Part shown: piece after piece, positions 46,777 through 56,676 of the stretch | Layout: each line of letters opens with the position of its first letter | Position numbering within the stretch: the stretch's first letter is position 1 | Assembly (NCBI GenBank): GCA_907163375.1 | Contig: CAJQUW010008953.1 | Coordinates: forward strand, 33,501-97,500 | Source of the DNA: Prostheceraeus crozeri | Taxonomy: Eukaryota > Platyhelminthes > Polycladida > Euryleptidae | Reading direction: 5' to 3' | Length of the DNA stretch: 64,000 bases | The notes under the pieces: generated by a model | The model's database searches: none | Told to the model about the DNA's origin: nothing | Seen by the model: the letters and a program-made list of their open reading frames with translations, nothing else | Program-made: the position numbers and the translations under genes

Positions 46777-46829
46777 TGGATTTGGACGAGGAGGAAGAGG
46801 AGGAGAAGACTCGGCTAGTTAAAAATACG

Positions 46830-49800
46830 GCAGGAGGATGATTGCTCGGACTGGCTGGAGATAGAAGAAGAAGAAGACAATGAGGAGGCACATAACTGGT
46901 CTGACATAGTAGGGATAGAAGAAGTCAATAATGATTTTTTCTGTCAGGTTTGTGAGACGATGCCGCAGCCAGTGTTTTTTGGTAGAAATCGTCTGATTGA
47001 GCATGATCTTATGCATACAGATCCACATGTAATTTTGGTGGACGACGATGATGTCTCTTTCCGTTTGGCTAGGTGCGCTATACAGGGTCTTGTACGGGAC
47101 TACGGGATTTACACTGGACTAGCTCCACCTTTAATTGAAGCCGCACAGTTTCTCCACTCATACCGCACGCTGTTGGAAACGTTGTTGGCTGTGTTGGGGA
47201 AGAATCATATTGTCAAGGCCAGATTGGTGCTTTTGTGTAGTTACAGACGAACAACTTTGGTGTGGGAGGAGGAGGAGCCCCCAGTTGATGAAGATGGGTA
47301 CCTCTCGTTCTCATTTTGGTCCGCGGCGCCGTTAAATGCAACAATATTTCCGCAATGGCATAAGGAGCATGCTTGTTCCATTTTGAACAAGTTATAAGTA
47401 TTTAACGAGCGAGGCAGCGCTCTCGAATTTGATAAGGTCGTTTTTTTGGGTGTTTCATTGACAGCACTCTCAAGGTGCATCATCCGGCCGCTGTGGCGTG
47501 CCGACAGGTTTGGCATTCATTCTATAGCAGCAGGAATGATAGTGAAGTGGTTGAATAATGGGAAGGCGACGATTGTGTGATAAAGTTTTTGCAGAAGTTA
47601 GACCAGTTGTCGCGGGCACAGCATGTAAAACTCTCTCATATGACTCATCAAAAGATACGGATGCGACCGAAAGGTGAGATTATATTCTTGAGTACCACGC
47701 ATTGCGCCAAATGCAACTTTTCCTTCACTGGCGAAAATGCACGCCGCCGAGTGCGTGACCATTGTCACTCAACAGGCGCATACCGGCCAGCGCTCTGTCC
47801 TGGCTGTAATTTCCGGTTGCGCCAGCGGAGGATGACTCTTCCGGTGATATTTCATAATTTTAAGAATCATGATGCTCATATAATTTTGAAACGAGGAAAG
47901 AAGAAAATGGCTCACTGGGAATGGGACTGTATAGCCCAGACCAAGGAAAAATTCATGAACCTACGCGCAAAAATCCCCGTGGACGAGACGAGTAGCGGTA
48001 AACGGATCTACTTCCTTATTTCGTTTATCGACAGCTATCAGTTTCTATCGTCCTCACTAGCCAAGCTGGCGAGCAATTTAGACAGTCTGCCTATTACCCG
48101 AACTATGCTACGCCACTTTCCTAATGCGAGTGAAGACCTGCTGCGGCGGAAGGGCATTTTTCCGTATATATTCTTATTTTGACTCTTTGATACGACTCCA
48201 GGAAACGTCCCTACCCCCAATAGCAGCATTCAAGTGTGACTTGACCGGAGCCGACTGTTCCGCCGCCGACTACGAACATGCGCAGACCGCATAGTCCAAA
48301 CTCGGCTGTACAACATTTGGGGATTATATGAAACGTTATTTGGAGTTGGACGTTAATTTGCTTGCTAATGTGTTCGAAGCGTTCGGAGAGGTGACGCAGA
48401 AGGAGGATGGTCTTGAACCATCGCAATTTATCAGTCTTCCCTCAATATCATACACGTCAGCATTCAAAATGACTGGGGAGACAATGCATCTTCTCACAGA
48501 GGCTAAGATGTACACTTTCTTCGAGCGCGGACTTCGTGGCGGTTTGACGTACACGAATAAACATTTGGCGACTGCTTGGGATGATACTGTGCTGGGGTAT
48601 GTGGACGAAAATTACCTCTACGGTAGTGCCCTCTGTCAGTATTTGCCACATTCACATTTCGAATGGTTTGGGGGTGCGGAATTGGAGGCACTCGGGCTGA
48701 AAGACAATATCATGGCGCTGCCAGATGACGGAGAGTTGGGCTACGTTTTCGAAGTGGACCTCCACTACCCGAAGCACATTCACGATTTCACTGCTGACTT
48801 ACCGCTAGCTGCCAACAGCGATTGTATTACTTATCAACAGTTTCGCCTCTTCATGGTAGAGTTGTACACTCAGTTGAATGGCCAGTCTGCCAAATTCACA
48901 CCGTCACGTAAACTCTTGCAAACCCAATGCGACAAAGAAGCCTACATTGCTCACTTTGTCACTCTGAAATTTTATCTGACCATGGGGCTGGAATTACGGC
49001 GAACCAGACGAGTAATTCGCTTCACCCAAAAACCCTTCCTCAAACCCTACATGATGTATAACAGCCGCCGACGTCAAGAGGTAAAGAAAACGTTTGAAAA
49101 ATATTTCTATCAGTTGAAGAACAACAGTCTGTTCGGCAAAACTATGGAGGATGTTCGCAAACGAATCAGCTATAAGCTGAAAATGACCCCGGAGGCTGTC
49201 AAAAAGGCCATAGTCTCCCCTCTTCTATGGAGCAGGGAAATCATAGATGATAATTTAGTCGGCATCCAAATGCTGAGACCTACAGTAATGTTGAACAAAC
49301 CCATCTTTATAGGCCAAGCTGTACTGGACCATTCAAAGTTGGAAATGCATCGATTGTGCTATTACACTTTGAAAACCACCCCACTGATACGACAGTTAAA
49401 TTTGGTGGCGGGGGACACAGACAGCTTCTTTCTCGAGATGAAAGTTGACGTTGGCGTGGGTAGGATGCTTTGTTTGCCGAGTGGGCTGACAAATTAGACA
49501 GCAGTAACTACAAGCCGGACCATCCGCTGTTCAGCAACACTAATAAAGCACAGCTACTGTGCTCCAAAGATGAGACCAGAGGACAGGCCATTGATGAGTT
49601 TGTTTGCCTACGCCCCAAAATGTACAGTATTAAATTGAAGGCGACAACGGATTCGATTAAACGGGCCAAGGGAATCGGACGAAGTTGTGTTAATACTTTC
49701 AAGCACGCCGACTATCGTAAGGCGTATGAAGAAGCGCGGGTGAAGCATGTTCACATGACAATACTAAAATCAGTAAACCACAAAGTGCAGACAGTGACAC

Positions 49801-49943
49801 TGCGGACACCAGCATTATCAGCTTGGGAAGATAAGAGATATTGGTTATCTGCAAACAAGTCATTGCCCTACGGTCACTACCGGACACTACAGGAGGAAGA
49901 GGGAGGAGGACGAGGAGCTTTTTCCCCTGTGTCAACAGAATGA
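46830..49943 (+). pseudogene. polB: Polinton 2 protein-primed DNA polymerase B (frameshifted)
   Basis: This is the replicase of the element. In order: an acidic lead and a conserved N-terminal part to 47397 (TDPHVILVDDDDVSFRLAR, KARLVLLCSYRR), then CAKCNFSFTGENARRRVRDH (zinc-ribbon-like) and LPVIFHNFKNHDAHIIL (exonuclease). The next pieces are KRYLELDVNLLANVFEAF, motif A YVDENYLYGSALCQYLP, motif B KNNSLFGKTMEDVRKR and motif C LVAGDTDSFFLEM. The C-terminal part follows from 49470 and closes near YGHYRT. The long middle piece 48328-49497 is open. Frame changes lie near 47400, 47580, 48185 and 49480. Active-site Asp residues are kept. Confidence 0.93.
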
Positions 49944-50037
49944 CCGCTTGTCTCTCTCCAATCCAATCACGGCAGCGTATTCCACTATTTAAATGGGGGA
50001 TCATGGTTTCCATTCTGTCATTAACAGCCATTACTAG

Positions 50038-50601
50038 CATGCAAACAACCGCATCTGCGCCAATGGCAGAGGCGAACAGGGAGAAGAAGAAGAAGCTGAC
50101 TCAACAGCGGACCTCATTTCAACAACGACGACGACAAAACCGCCGCAACTATGCATCCAGCTTCTGTCATCGTGTGCGAAACTACCAACACACGGCAGTT
50201 ATCACGCCGCTGGATTGGATTCATATGCGGCAGAGGGGAAGACTATTGAGCCCGGCGATAATGGTCTCGTTTCATTGGACGTTTCGATCATATTGTCGCC
50301 CGGCTGTTATGGACATATCACGCCTCGCTCCGGTTTATCTCTTCAACACAAACTAATGGTTGGCGCCGGTGTGATTGACCGCGACTATACTGGCCCGCTG
50401 AGCGTCCTGCTATTCAATTGTGGTAAGGAAGCGTACACCGCTAACATTGGTGACCGAATTGCCCAGTTGATTTGTAAGCGCTGCGAACATGTGATTGTAG
50501 AAGGGACTGAAGTGCTAACTGTGTCGTCAGATGGGGATGACACTGCGGAAGTTGCTGATCATGATGATGTAATAATGGCAATGCGAAGCGTGGTAAACTG
50601 A
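50038..50601 (+). CDS. Polinton 2 dUTPase-like protein
   Basis: This is a trimeric-type dUTPase, which splits dUTP to dUMP and keeps uracil out of DNA. Motifs: AAGLDSYAAE (motif 1), PRSGLSLQHK (motif 2), GAGVIDRDYTGPL (motif 3, with the catalytic Asp) and GDRIAQLIC (motif 4). The glycine-rich motif 5 at the C-terminus is not seen; the end is acidic instead. The frame is open from 50038 but has no ATG before the core, so the start is unsure. It may begin in another frame at ATG 50003 after a TATTTAAA box (49986). Follows PolB on the same strand; a role in replication is fitting. Confidence 0.85.
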   Translation, partial: HANNRICANGRGEQGEEEEADSTADLISTTTTTKPPQLCIQLLSSCAKLPTHGSYHAAGLDSYAAEGKTIEPGDNGLVSLDVSIILSPGCYGHITPRSGLSLQHKLMVGAGVIDRDYTGPLSVLLFNCGKEAYTANIGDRIAQLICKRCEHVIVEGTEVLTVSSDGDDTAEVADHDDVIMAMRSVVN

Positions 50602-50628
50602 GTTTCGGTTCAACGGGTGTGTAAATAA

Positions 50629-50640
50629 CAATAATAAAGA
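50629..50640 (+). terminator. Poly(A) signal after dUTPase
   Basis: AATAATAAAG lies some 30 bases after the dUTPase stop. Confidence 0.4.
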
Positions 50641-50712
50641 GCTGTGTGCTGTTTTCATTTCTGTGTTTTGCTTTTAAGCAAAGTTTCCGGGGCGTTAGTT
50701 TTACATTAACAA

Positions 50713-52206
50713 ATGAGTTTCTATCACGTACTGCCCAACAATGCCGCGCCAGAGACCTATCCAAAGAACTGCGCCTCCTCCTATATTACATCGATGAAAT
50801 TGTCTTATCAGCTAATTGGTGAATGTAAGGTGGCGGTAGGGAATATCATCTACCAAAGTTGCATCTATACTTTCACGCCAGAAGATTCCATCACTGTGGT
50901 GGAGTCCCAGCCTGCTTCTCAAGTTCTACTTAAAAAGCCAAATCAAACGTGGACGAAGGTGAATTTGGAACAGATCGTTAAGGAAGCGGGGGCGAATGAT
51001 GACGCATTTTATCAGAAACTCATTGCTAAATTGAACACTATCATCCGGGGGATAGCGGTGATAGAGTTTGTCAATAAAGAGACGCGCCGCATCAAGTACC
51101 GGTTCACGGATCATCATTTCGTCCTCCTCATCGACAAGCATCTCGCTACCATTCTGAAATTGCATGACGTGCTCACTCCTCTGGACAATTATCCATCCAA
51201 TGATGAGAAGTTCACCATGGTGGGTAAAGATGCCGCCTACAAGGCGGGTTACATTATGGCGATACGCCTTAGAGTGCCTGGTCACTGGCTTGTGGCAAAA
51301 CCGGCAAATACACTCTATTCATCGCTTGAAACCCTGGTCGCTGCTTTTGAGAAATGTGGCAGTGATACACTGCCATATGGCATGTCTAGTCAACTTGTTA
51401 GCAGTGCCAGGTTGAGTGGCAACAAGAACGCTGGCACGAAACTTACTTTGGAGCGCGTTTCCGCCGGCAGGAAACCGACAAATTTATTCCTATTCAACAA
51501 ATCATTCAATGAAGCTGCCCAAATGCGACAAAACGGACTGTTTGCACTAGCGAAAAATCCATTCGGCGCCACATTCGATTTGAAGAGCTCGTTCAAGGAC
51601 GAATGGTCAGTTCAAGTGTATCCACTACAACCACGCGTTGATGCGGGCGAGATGGAGCAGCGGACAGTAGAAGTCATCAAATTGGAGGCGGTGCTATACC
51701 ATAGTATAGGAAATGCGTGCAAATATTTGACGAAGACAGTGAGTCAGTCAACAGTGCACTTCGTGCCGGCGGCAGGAGACCGTGTCAGTCTGTCCGTCTT
51801 CTCGCCCAATGTAACAGTCACCTTGAGTAATGATCCACGTGAAATCTTGGCCTTTGATCAGACCCCTTTCAAGGGGAAAATTACGGTCACATCTTCCGGC
51901 GTCATGTCATTATCTCGTCGGATCAAATTCCTCTATCTCTACTCCAAGTTTGGTGAGTACGTCCGGATTGGTGATACACCCGCGCCCGCACTAGCTGTGC
52001 TGCCACACAATACAAAGGTATGCCCCAATATGGTGGAACGACCCTTCAAAAATCCTATGTACATCAAGCTGATCACCCCGGTAGTGCATAATATCCACAT
52101 AAAAATTTATGATGGTGTTGGCAAACTGATCCCATTCCACGCGGGTGCGGTGACCAACGTGCGACTGCATTTCCGGCGGCGTGAACCAGCTGGCGCTATG
52201 CAATAA
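50713..52206 (+). CDS. Polinton 2 virion-type protein, 497 aa (intact)
   Basis: Uninterrupted frame from ATG 50713, the longest intact one in the element. The N-terminus (MSFYHVLPNNAAPETYPKN, then SSYITSMKL) resembles that of the next gene (LPSNAS, KYPSNSPSQYTTAF). The middle is beta-rich with no membrane span. The C-terminus (PMYIKLITPVVHNIHIKIYD, LIPFHAGAVTNVRLHFRRR) follows the pattern P-F-x-x-G-x-V-x-x-x-L-H-F-R-R that I associate with a conserved Polinton structural protein. Minor capsid, penton- or fibre-like role is inferred; there is no direct proof. Confidence 0.7.
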   Translation: MSFYHVLPNNAAPETYPKNCASSYITSMKLSYQLIGECKVAVGNIIYQSCIYTFTPEDSITVVESQPASQVLLKKPNQTWTKVNLEQIVKEAGANDDAFYQKLIAKLNTIIRGIAVIEFVNKETRRIKYRFTDHHFVLLIDKHLATILKLHDVLTPLDNYPSNDEKFTMVGKDAAYKAGYIMAIRLRVPGHWLVAKPANTLYSSLETLVAAFEKCGSDTLPYGMSSQLVSSARLSGNKNAGTKLTLERVSAGRKPTNLFLFNKSFNEAAQMRQNGLFALAKNPFGATFDLKSSFKDEWSVQVYPLQPRVDAGEMEQRTVEVIKLEAVLYHSIGNACKYLTKTVSQSTVHFVPAAGDRVSLSVFSPNVTVTLSNDPREILAFDQTPFKGKITVTSSGVMSLSRRIKFLYLYSKFGEYVRIGDTPAPALAVLPHNTKVCPNMVERPFKNPMYIKLITPVVHNIHIKIYDGVGKLIPFHAGAVTNVRLHFRRREPAGAMQ

Positions 52207-52235
52207 TGGAAATTGGCCGAATTATATTGCTACTG

Positions 52236-53793
52236 ATGCCCGACTCATTCAAATTGTACCTACCAAGTAATGCTTCGGCGTAGAAGTATCCAAGTAACAG
52301 TCCCTCGCAGTACACAACTGCGTTCACTGACCCCATCCAGATTGACTCTAATGGCGGCGCCGGCTGGGAAGTCAGTGTAGAGTCTATCTTCTATGACAGT
52401 GACATTGGTGACCAAAAGGAAGAGGGGAGCATCACTATTACCTGGGTTGAGAAACAGCTGAAATTAGTCAATGACATTTACCCTGTGAAGTATAAGGTGC
52501 TGGCCGGCCAGAAGTGGGACTACAGCTGGCACCGCTTCCCCTACATCCCGAAGAAGAATATCGCTGGAGAAATGGAGCGCGGGCTGCGCTCCTTCCACGA
52601 CTTGGTGATGGAGGCAGGGCCGGCGGCCTTCCAGTGGAAGGCGACCTCTGAAAACGATACTCTGCAACATACCACCCAGTTGGATAGTCTGGTTATACGC
52701 CTCTCAGTTAAATTAGCGACACTACTTGGCTACTTATATTTTGTGCATGTGTTGCGGGAGCGTCTCCCATGGTTGACGCGGCCGCTGAAGACGAAGGAAA
52801 AACTGTCCGCGGAGGACTTTCGCTGTGTGATATTTGACCGCAATGTGGTCAAACGTGATAGACGCGTGATCTTGAAAGAACGCCATCTGGAGCCCTATAC
52901 CATTGAACAAATGGTAAATGTGTGGAATGAGAAGATGCGGTCACAGTCGCGCGCGAAAATTGCTAATGCAAATTCATCATCACTAATGATGTCAATGACT
53001 CTGCCTTGGTTCTGAGCGACGGCCTTCGACACGCTGTCCAGCATTTCGAAACATTGCTCTCCAGCGGCGAGTTTTGGGCGAACTACTCGTACAGGAACCC
53101 GGCTAATTATGTGGAAACAAGGCCCATCCCTGCTGAATGGTATGTGGATATTTACTTGACAGAGCTGGAGAAGACCACCGTCCTGGTGGAACAAAAGAAA
53201 AAATTGAGCTCAAGCCACGCCAATTCGCCACAGTGGGGGAATGTTTGAAAGAGATGGAGAGCAAGAGCAACGAGTGGCTTAAAAAGGTGGGAGCTGCGGG
53301 AAATTTGAAGATGGAGCTAACTAACCATTTCACACAATTGACCATCCCACAGGACATTACCATTGACCTCACCCAGAATCTCTGTGCTATGCTCGGTTTT
53401 ACATCAGGGTTGAAGGAGCATTTTGCTGAAGGTGAACACACTGGCGATTTCATTGCCGCAAGACTGGATCAGCAGGAATTGGAACTTTTGCCAACAACTG
53501 ACATCATTGACCAAGTGTCCGTCGGCGCCACTAAAGAACAGCTACTGCAACATTTTGTCCACCGATCAGAACGCGACTACGGCATTGTAGAGCGCCGGTT
53601 TCACCCCATCACTTATCTACCAGTGGCCCCCAGCGTATCCACCATATCACCATCCGTCTACACAACACACGGCGTCGCCCTATCACAATTGCTGACTCCA
53701 CCACCCTCGTCCTACTCCATTTCCGGCGCCGCCACATATAATAATAATAATAACGAGAAGGGGAAAACAGCGTGGTTATTATTATTATTATGA
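52236..53793 (+). pseudogene. Polinton 2 conserved virion-type protein (PX-like, broken)
   Basis: Starts MPDSFKLYLPSNAS with an in-frame ATG 30 bases upstream as alternative. WEVSVESIFY follows, as in the PX-type proteins of other Polintons (short beta start, then W-E-V-x-L-x-E-I-x-Y). Later come SFHDLVMEAG, LSVKLATLLGYLYFV and, in further frames, LTELEKTTVLVEQKKK, ITIDLTQNLCAMLGF and GVALSQLL. The repeated L-A-x-L-L-G/L-C-A-M-L-G-F pattern suggests internal duplication. A TAG near 52266 and frame changes near 53010 and 53200 break it. Probably a virion component. Confidence 0.65.
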
Positions 53794-53843
53794 GAGCATC
53801 CTTCACCCCTCATTGCGCTCATTTCTACGCCAATATCATCAAT

Positions 53844-54431
53844 ATGAGTGTGACTAGCGGCCGGATTGTCAATACTATGTACGAACCAGATCTCAACTGC
53901 GAATTCAATCTCACCGCCCTCCATCAATGTCTCGGCGGAAGGTTGTACTGCGGGCGGCCGCAGATGCTCATAACGGCAGTGCGCGTGGGAAAAGGGCTAA
54001 AGAGGCGAAATTTACAAATCTTTCGTCGCGGCAAAGTGCAAATCATGGGCCGGGTTTCTGATTCCTACGTGCTCTCTATGATCTCTGCGCTAAAAGACCA
54101 ACTAATTAAGCACAGGTTGTTGTGGTTGCCCCTGCAGCCAGTGAGGATAACGAGGAAGAAAATGGTGATATGTGCCCAACTTTCAACTACTCTTCGGCTG
54201 TCTAACCTCCGTCACTCGTCCGATGAGGTTTTCTACGAAAGTGAACTCTTCCCGGCCATCCAAATACAGAAATGGCTTCCTATTCATGTAGCCGTTTTCA
54301 AAACCGGCAAGTGCATCATTACCGGTCTGACTACCGGCGAACAGTTGCGGGAAGTGTTGGAAAAACTCTTGAACTATCTCAAACAGAATAATCTTTTAAA
54401 CCGTCCTCAAGATTCTGCTATACAAAAATAA
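53844..54431 (+). CDS. TATA-binding-protein-like (TBP-like) protein
   Basis: Intact, 195 residues from the ATG at 53844 (two upstream in-frame ATGs exist), the size of a bare TBP core. Two repeats are seen. The first (about 5-90) has RIVNT, then NLQIFRRGKVQIMG. The second (about 105-190) has FYESELFPAIQIQ then VAVFKTGKCIITG. Both F-x-x-G-K-x-x-x-x-G signatures of the TBP saddle are present. The four DNA-bending phenylalanines of TBP correspond here to Met41, Phe60, Phe136 and Phe152, so three of four are kept. It would bind promoter DNA in the nucleus and recruit polymerase. Placed between virion genes and protease. Not a copied host gene: it is very diverged and has no intron. Confidence 0.85.
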   Translation: MSVTSGRIVNTMYEPDLNCEFNLTALHQCLGGRLYCGRPQMLITAVRVGKGLKRRNLQIFRRGKVQIMGRVSDSYVLSMISALKDQLIKHRLLWLPLQPVRITRKKMVICAQLSTTLRLSNLRHSSDEVFYESELFPAIQIQKWLPIHVAVFKTGKCIITGLTTGEQLREVLEKLLNYLKQNNLLNRPQDSAIQK

Positions 54432-54470
54432 ATAAAAAACACGTTATATTTCATCACTTGATGTTTTATT
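54427..54470. terminator. Convergent poly(A) signals
   Basis: AATAAA on the plus strand at 54427-54436 for the TBP-like gene and TTTATT (minus AATAAA) at 54465-54470 for the protease gene. Under 45 bases separate the two stop codons. Confidence 0.65.
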
Positions 54471-54949
54471 CACCGTTCGTTCAAAGAGGTAAAATAAAAG
54501 TGGCGCATGCGCGCTTCATTCAGATTAACATTTGTGGGTGAGAAACTGCTTGAGTAGAAGGAGCGGAAAGAGTCATAGTTTCTCCGCTTCAACACATGAT
54601 ATAGTACGTATACACCACACCAGGAGGACAGTGGGTGTTGGTAGGCATGCGGGTTAGTGGCCCATTGTCGACAGTAGGTATTCATGAAGCGGATGACATT
54701 GTTCCTAGGAGCCATTGCCAGAGAGTCAAATACTTCACCAATGCGCTCAGCATTAATGTAAATTGATTTCCAATGTTGGCCACCTAAATTGTGGCTCTGG
54801 GTGTTGAAAATGAGCAACACTGGTAGCTGGCGCAAAGTTTTGAGGGCAAGTAAGTCTCGCGGGTATACACCATGAAAAGCTCGTTTGCACTCCGCATCAC
54901 CATGCCGCTGGATCAGCTGTTCCAGTCGGGTTTCTGATAGCCAGCTCAT
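54470..54949 (-). CDS. Polinton 2 adenain-like cysteine protease
   Basis: Intact 159-residue protein. FHGVYPRDLL, LLIFNTQSHNLGGQHWKSI with His59, VFDSLA with Asp75, YQHP with Gln104 and SSWCGVYVLYHVL with Cys111 make up the catalytic set of the adenovirus protease/Ulp1 fold. In Polintons this enzyme is thought to cleave capsid precursors. It lies just downstream of the capsid gene on the same strand. The short N-terminal region and overall length are normal for the family. Confidence 0.93.
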   Translation of the reverse strand: MSWLSETRLEQLIQRHGDAECKRAFHGVYPRDLLALKTLRQLPVLLIFNTQSHNLGGQHWKSIYINAERIGEVFDSLAMAPRNNVIRFMNTYCRQWATNPHAYQHPLSSWCGVYVLYHVLKRRNYDSFRSFYSSSFSPTNVNLNEARMRHFYFTSLNER

Positions 54950-54979
54950 AATAAAAATAATAATTGGGCTTCCTTCTCC

Positions 54980-56252
54980 TCAGCGCGTATACTCCGTTTG
55001 AATGTCGCGTGTTTGGGTCACCTCGAGGTAGGAGTCAAAGACGGCGTAAAGCAACACTGTGATTGTGGCGGGGAGTGCTTTTCGGAAGGTCAGATCGAGG
55101 CGTAGGTTCTTCGTACTGATGGCGTGGCGGTGAATGGCGCCGACGTCATTATCCGCAGTCAGATCAAATGCGTAGATGGTATAGCCATTAGCGAATTCCT
55201 CCCTTGTCAATCCATTTGTGTCATCAGTGTTGTAATAGTGGAAAACTTGCATTGTATTGACATAACTCCGGGTGTACTGCTGGGCGCTACCAATATCCGG
55301 TGTGAACGGAAAACCGGGGCGCCACGGCGCAGCGCAATTTCCTGGAGGTCGAAATGTTGGAAGTTGAACGGGTTTTTGGCGTATGACCCAGTGTACGCCT
55401 CATTCTCCACCAGCTCTACTAGTAGCAATTTTGGTACCTGTAGGGGATAGAGCCTGTCCTGGACGAAGCTGAACTGGCCTGCGGGAATCGAGAAGTTAGT
55501 GATCTTTGAGTGGTTCAGTGGATAGTGAGCGTTCCGTTTCAGCAGGCCATGCGTATGCCCGTTGATGACTGCCGGATTCATCTCCTCCCGGCGCACCTCC
55601 AGAACCACTTTGTCAAAAACAATCTTGTAGTCCGGGGCTGTCTCAAACGAGTTGAGTGCAAACGTCGGTTAGCCGGGGTCAAGCGGATACGCATGTCCGT
55701 CGGGGAGATGAGATAGCGCGCCTGGCGCAGGAAGTCCAGAAAGAGCGGCCCATACAGCTCGTGCACCCGACTGGCATCGGTCCACTTCATTCGCTCCAGA
55801 AAGCCTTTATTCGCAGCAACATCAAACTTACCCGCCTCATCTCTCTGCCAACCCAAAGGGCGCATGTGGGTATCCTGGGCCGCCGGATACATCTGCATAA
55901 CGGTGGGGAAGAAGCCGAGATAGGGATAGCATTGTTGGCCGCCCTCCACTTGCACTTCGCCCAACGTCAATGTGACATCTTGGAAGAGGGTGGCAACGGC
56001 CAGATTGTTCACTGCAGTCTTTTCCCCCGCTTTGAAGGCCGCTCCGTCCGGTTTGGTGATTTTGAATTTGACATAAATATGGATGTTATTGCTGTCCACA
56101 TAGTCTTCCGTGTTTCCCGGCACATAGAACTCAATTGGCCTGCCATCTTCAATATTGGAGATCGGTAAATATTCTTGATTGCGTGAGGTGATGATGTCTG
56201 TCTGAACAGGGTGCTCATCAAAGATGCACAGAGCCGAATTCTTCACTTCCAT
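54980..56252 (-). pseudogene. Polinton 2 double-jelly-roll major capsid protein (frameshifted)
   Basis: Starts at ATG 56252. First jelly roll: GRPIEFYVPGNTEDYVDSNN, IYVKFKIT, LFQDVTLTLGEVQVEGG, CYPYLGFFPTVMQMY. A frame change follows near 55620. Second half: NHSKITNFSIPAGQ, LYPLQVPKLLLVELV, GSYAKNPFNFQHFDL, then a change near 55250. The end (GYTIYAFDLTAD, NLRLDLTFRKALPATITVLL, FDSYLEVTQTRD) stops at 54980. This is the standard Polinton capsid layout, about 420 codons. It builds the icosahedral shell. Two single-base changes break an otherwise well-kept gene. Confidence 0.92.
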
Positions 56253-56253
56253 C

Positions 56254-56631
56254 TCAAAAATTTCCTAGCTTCCGTCTCTTGCCTCGCGGAGACTTTGCCA
56301 CCCTAGAAGGATTCTTCCGTTTGCGTAGAGAGGGGCCGGCGGGGGCGGCGGTATCGGCTATGGTGCCAAGTGCGTCTCTACCAAGTTGACGGAGTCGCTT
56401 CAAACCCTGTCGTTTCGCCACCTCACGTACACTTTGGCCTTCCGCCACTCCGCTCGCCACATCGGCGAAACCCAGAGCCTGCTTACCAACCTTACCCAAG
56501 AGGGGCATGGCCATTTTAGCAATTGAACCAAGTATGCCACCGCCACGCATCCGTCGCGATCCAGAAAACACTGGGTATGCGCAGGCGCCCACATAGGACG
56601 GCTGTGAGTAGAAAGCTGCTGTTCGGTTCAT
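56254..56631 (-). CDS. Polinton 2 pVI-like/minor virion protein
   Basis: Intact 125 residues. N-terminal FSGSRRMRGGGILGSIAKMA then PLLGKVGKQALGFADVASGV, an amphipathic-helix-like region following a gly-arg patch, and a very basic end (RKRKNPSRVAK, RGKRRKLGNF). Its stop sits next to the capsid gene start. A basic minor protein with a G-x-G patch and a V-A-x-x-x-x-G pattern beside the capsid gene is common in Polintons and has been compared to adenovirus core or cement proteins; the exact job is unknown. An earlier signal-type sequence is absent. Confidence 0.7.
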   Translation of the reverse strand: MNRTAAFYSQPSYVGACAYPVFSGSRRMRGGGILGSIAKMAMPLLGKVGKQALGFADVASGVAEGQSVREVAKRQGLKRLRQLGRDALGTIADTAAPAGPSLRKRKNPSRVAKSPRGKRRKLGNF

Positions 56632-56676
56632 TAATGGCGGGGACTATTCCATCTTCAGCCAGCCCTCCTTTTTAGC

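Noticed and set aside
53609-53927. Minus-strand open frames opposite PX and TBP-like genes
   Set aside because: Shadow frames over an AAT/TAT simple repeat; the plus-strand genes have clear motifs.
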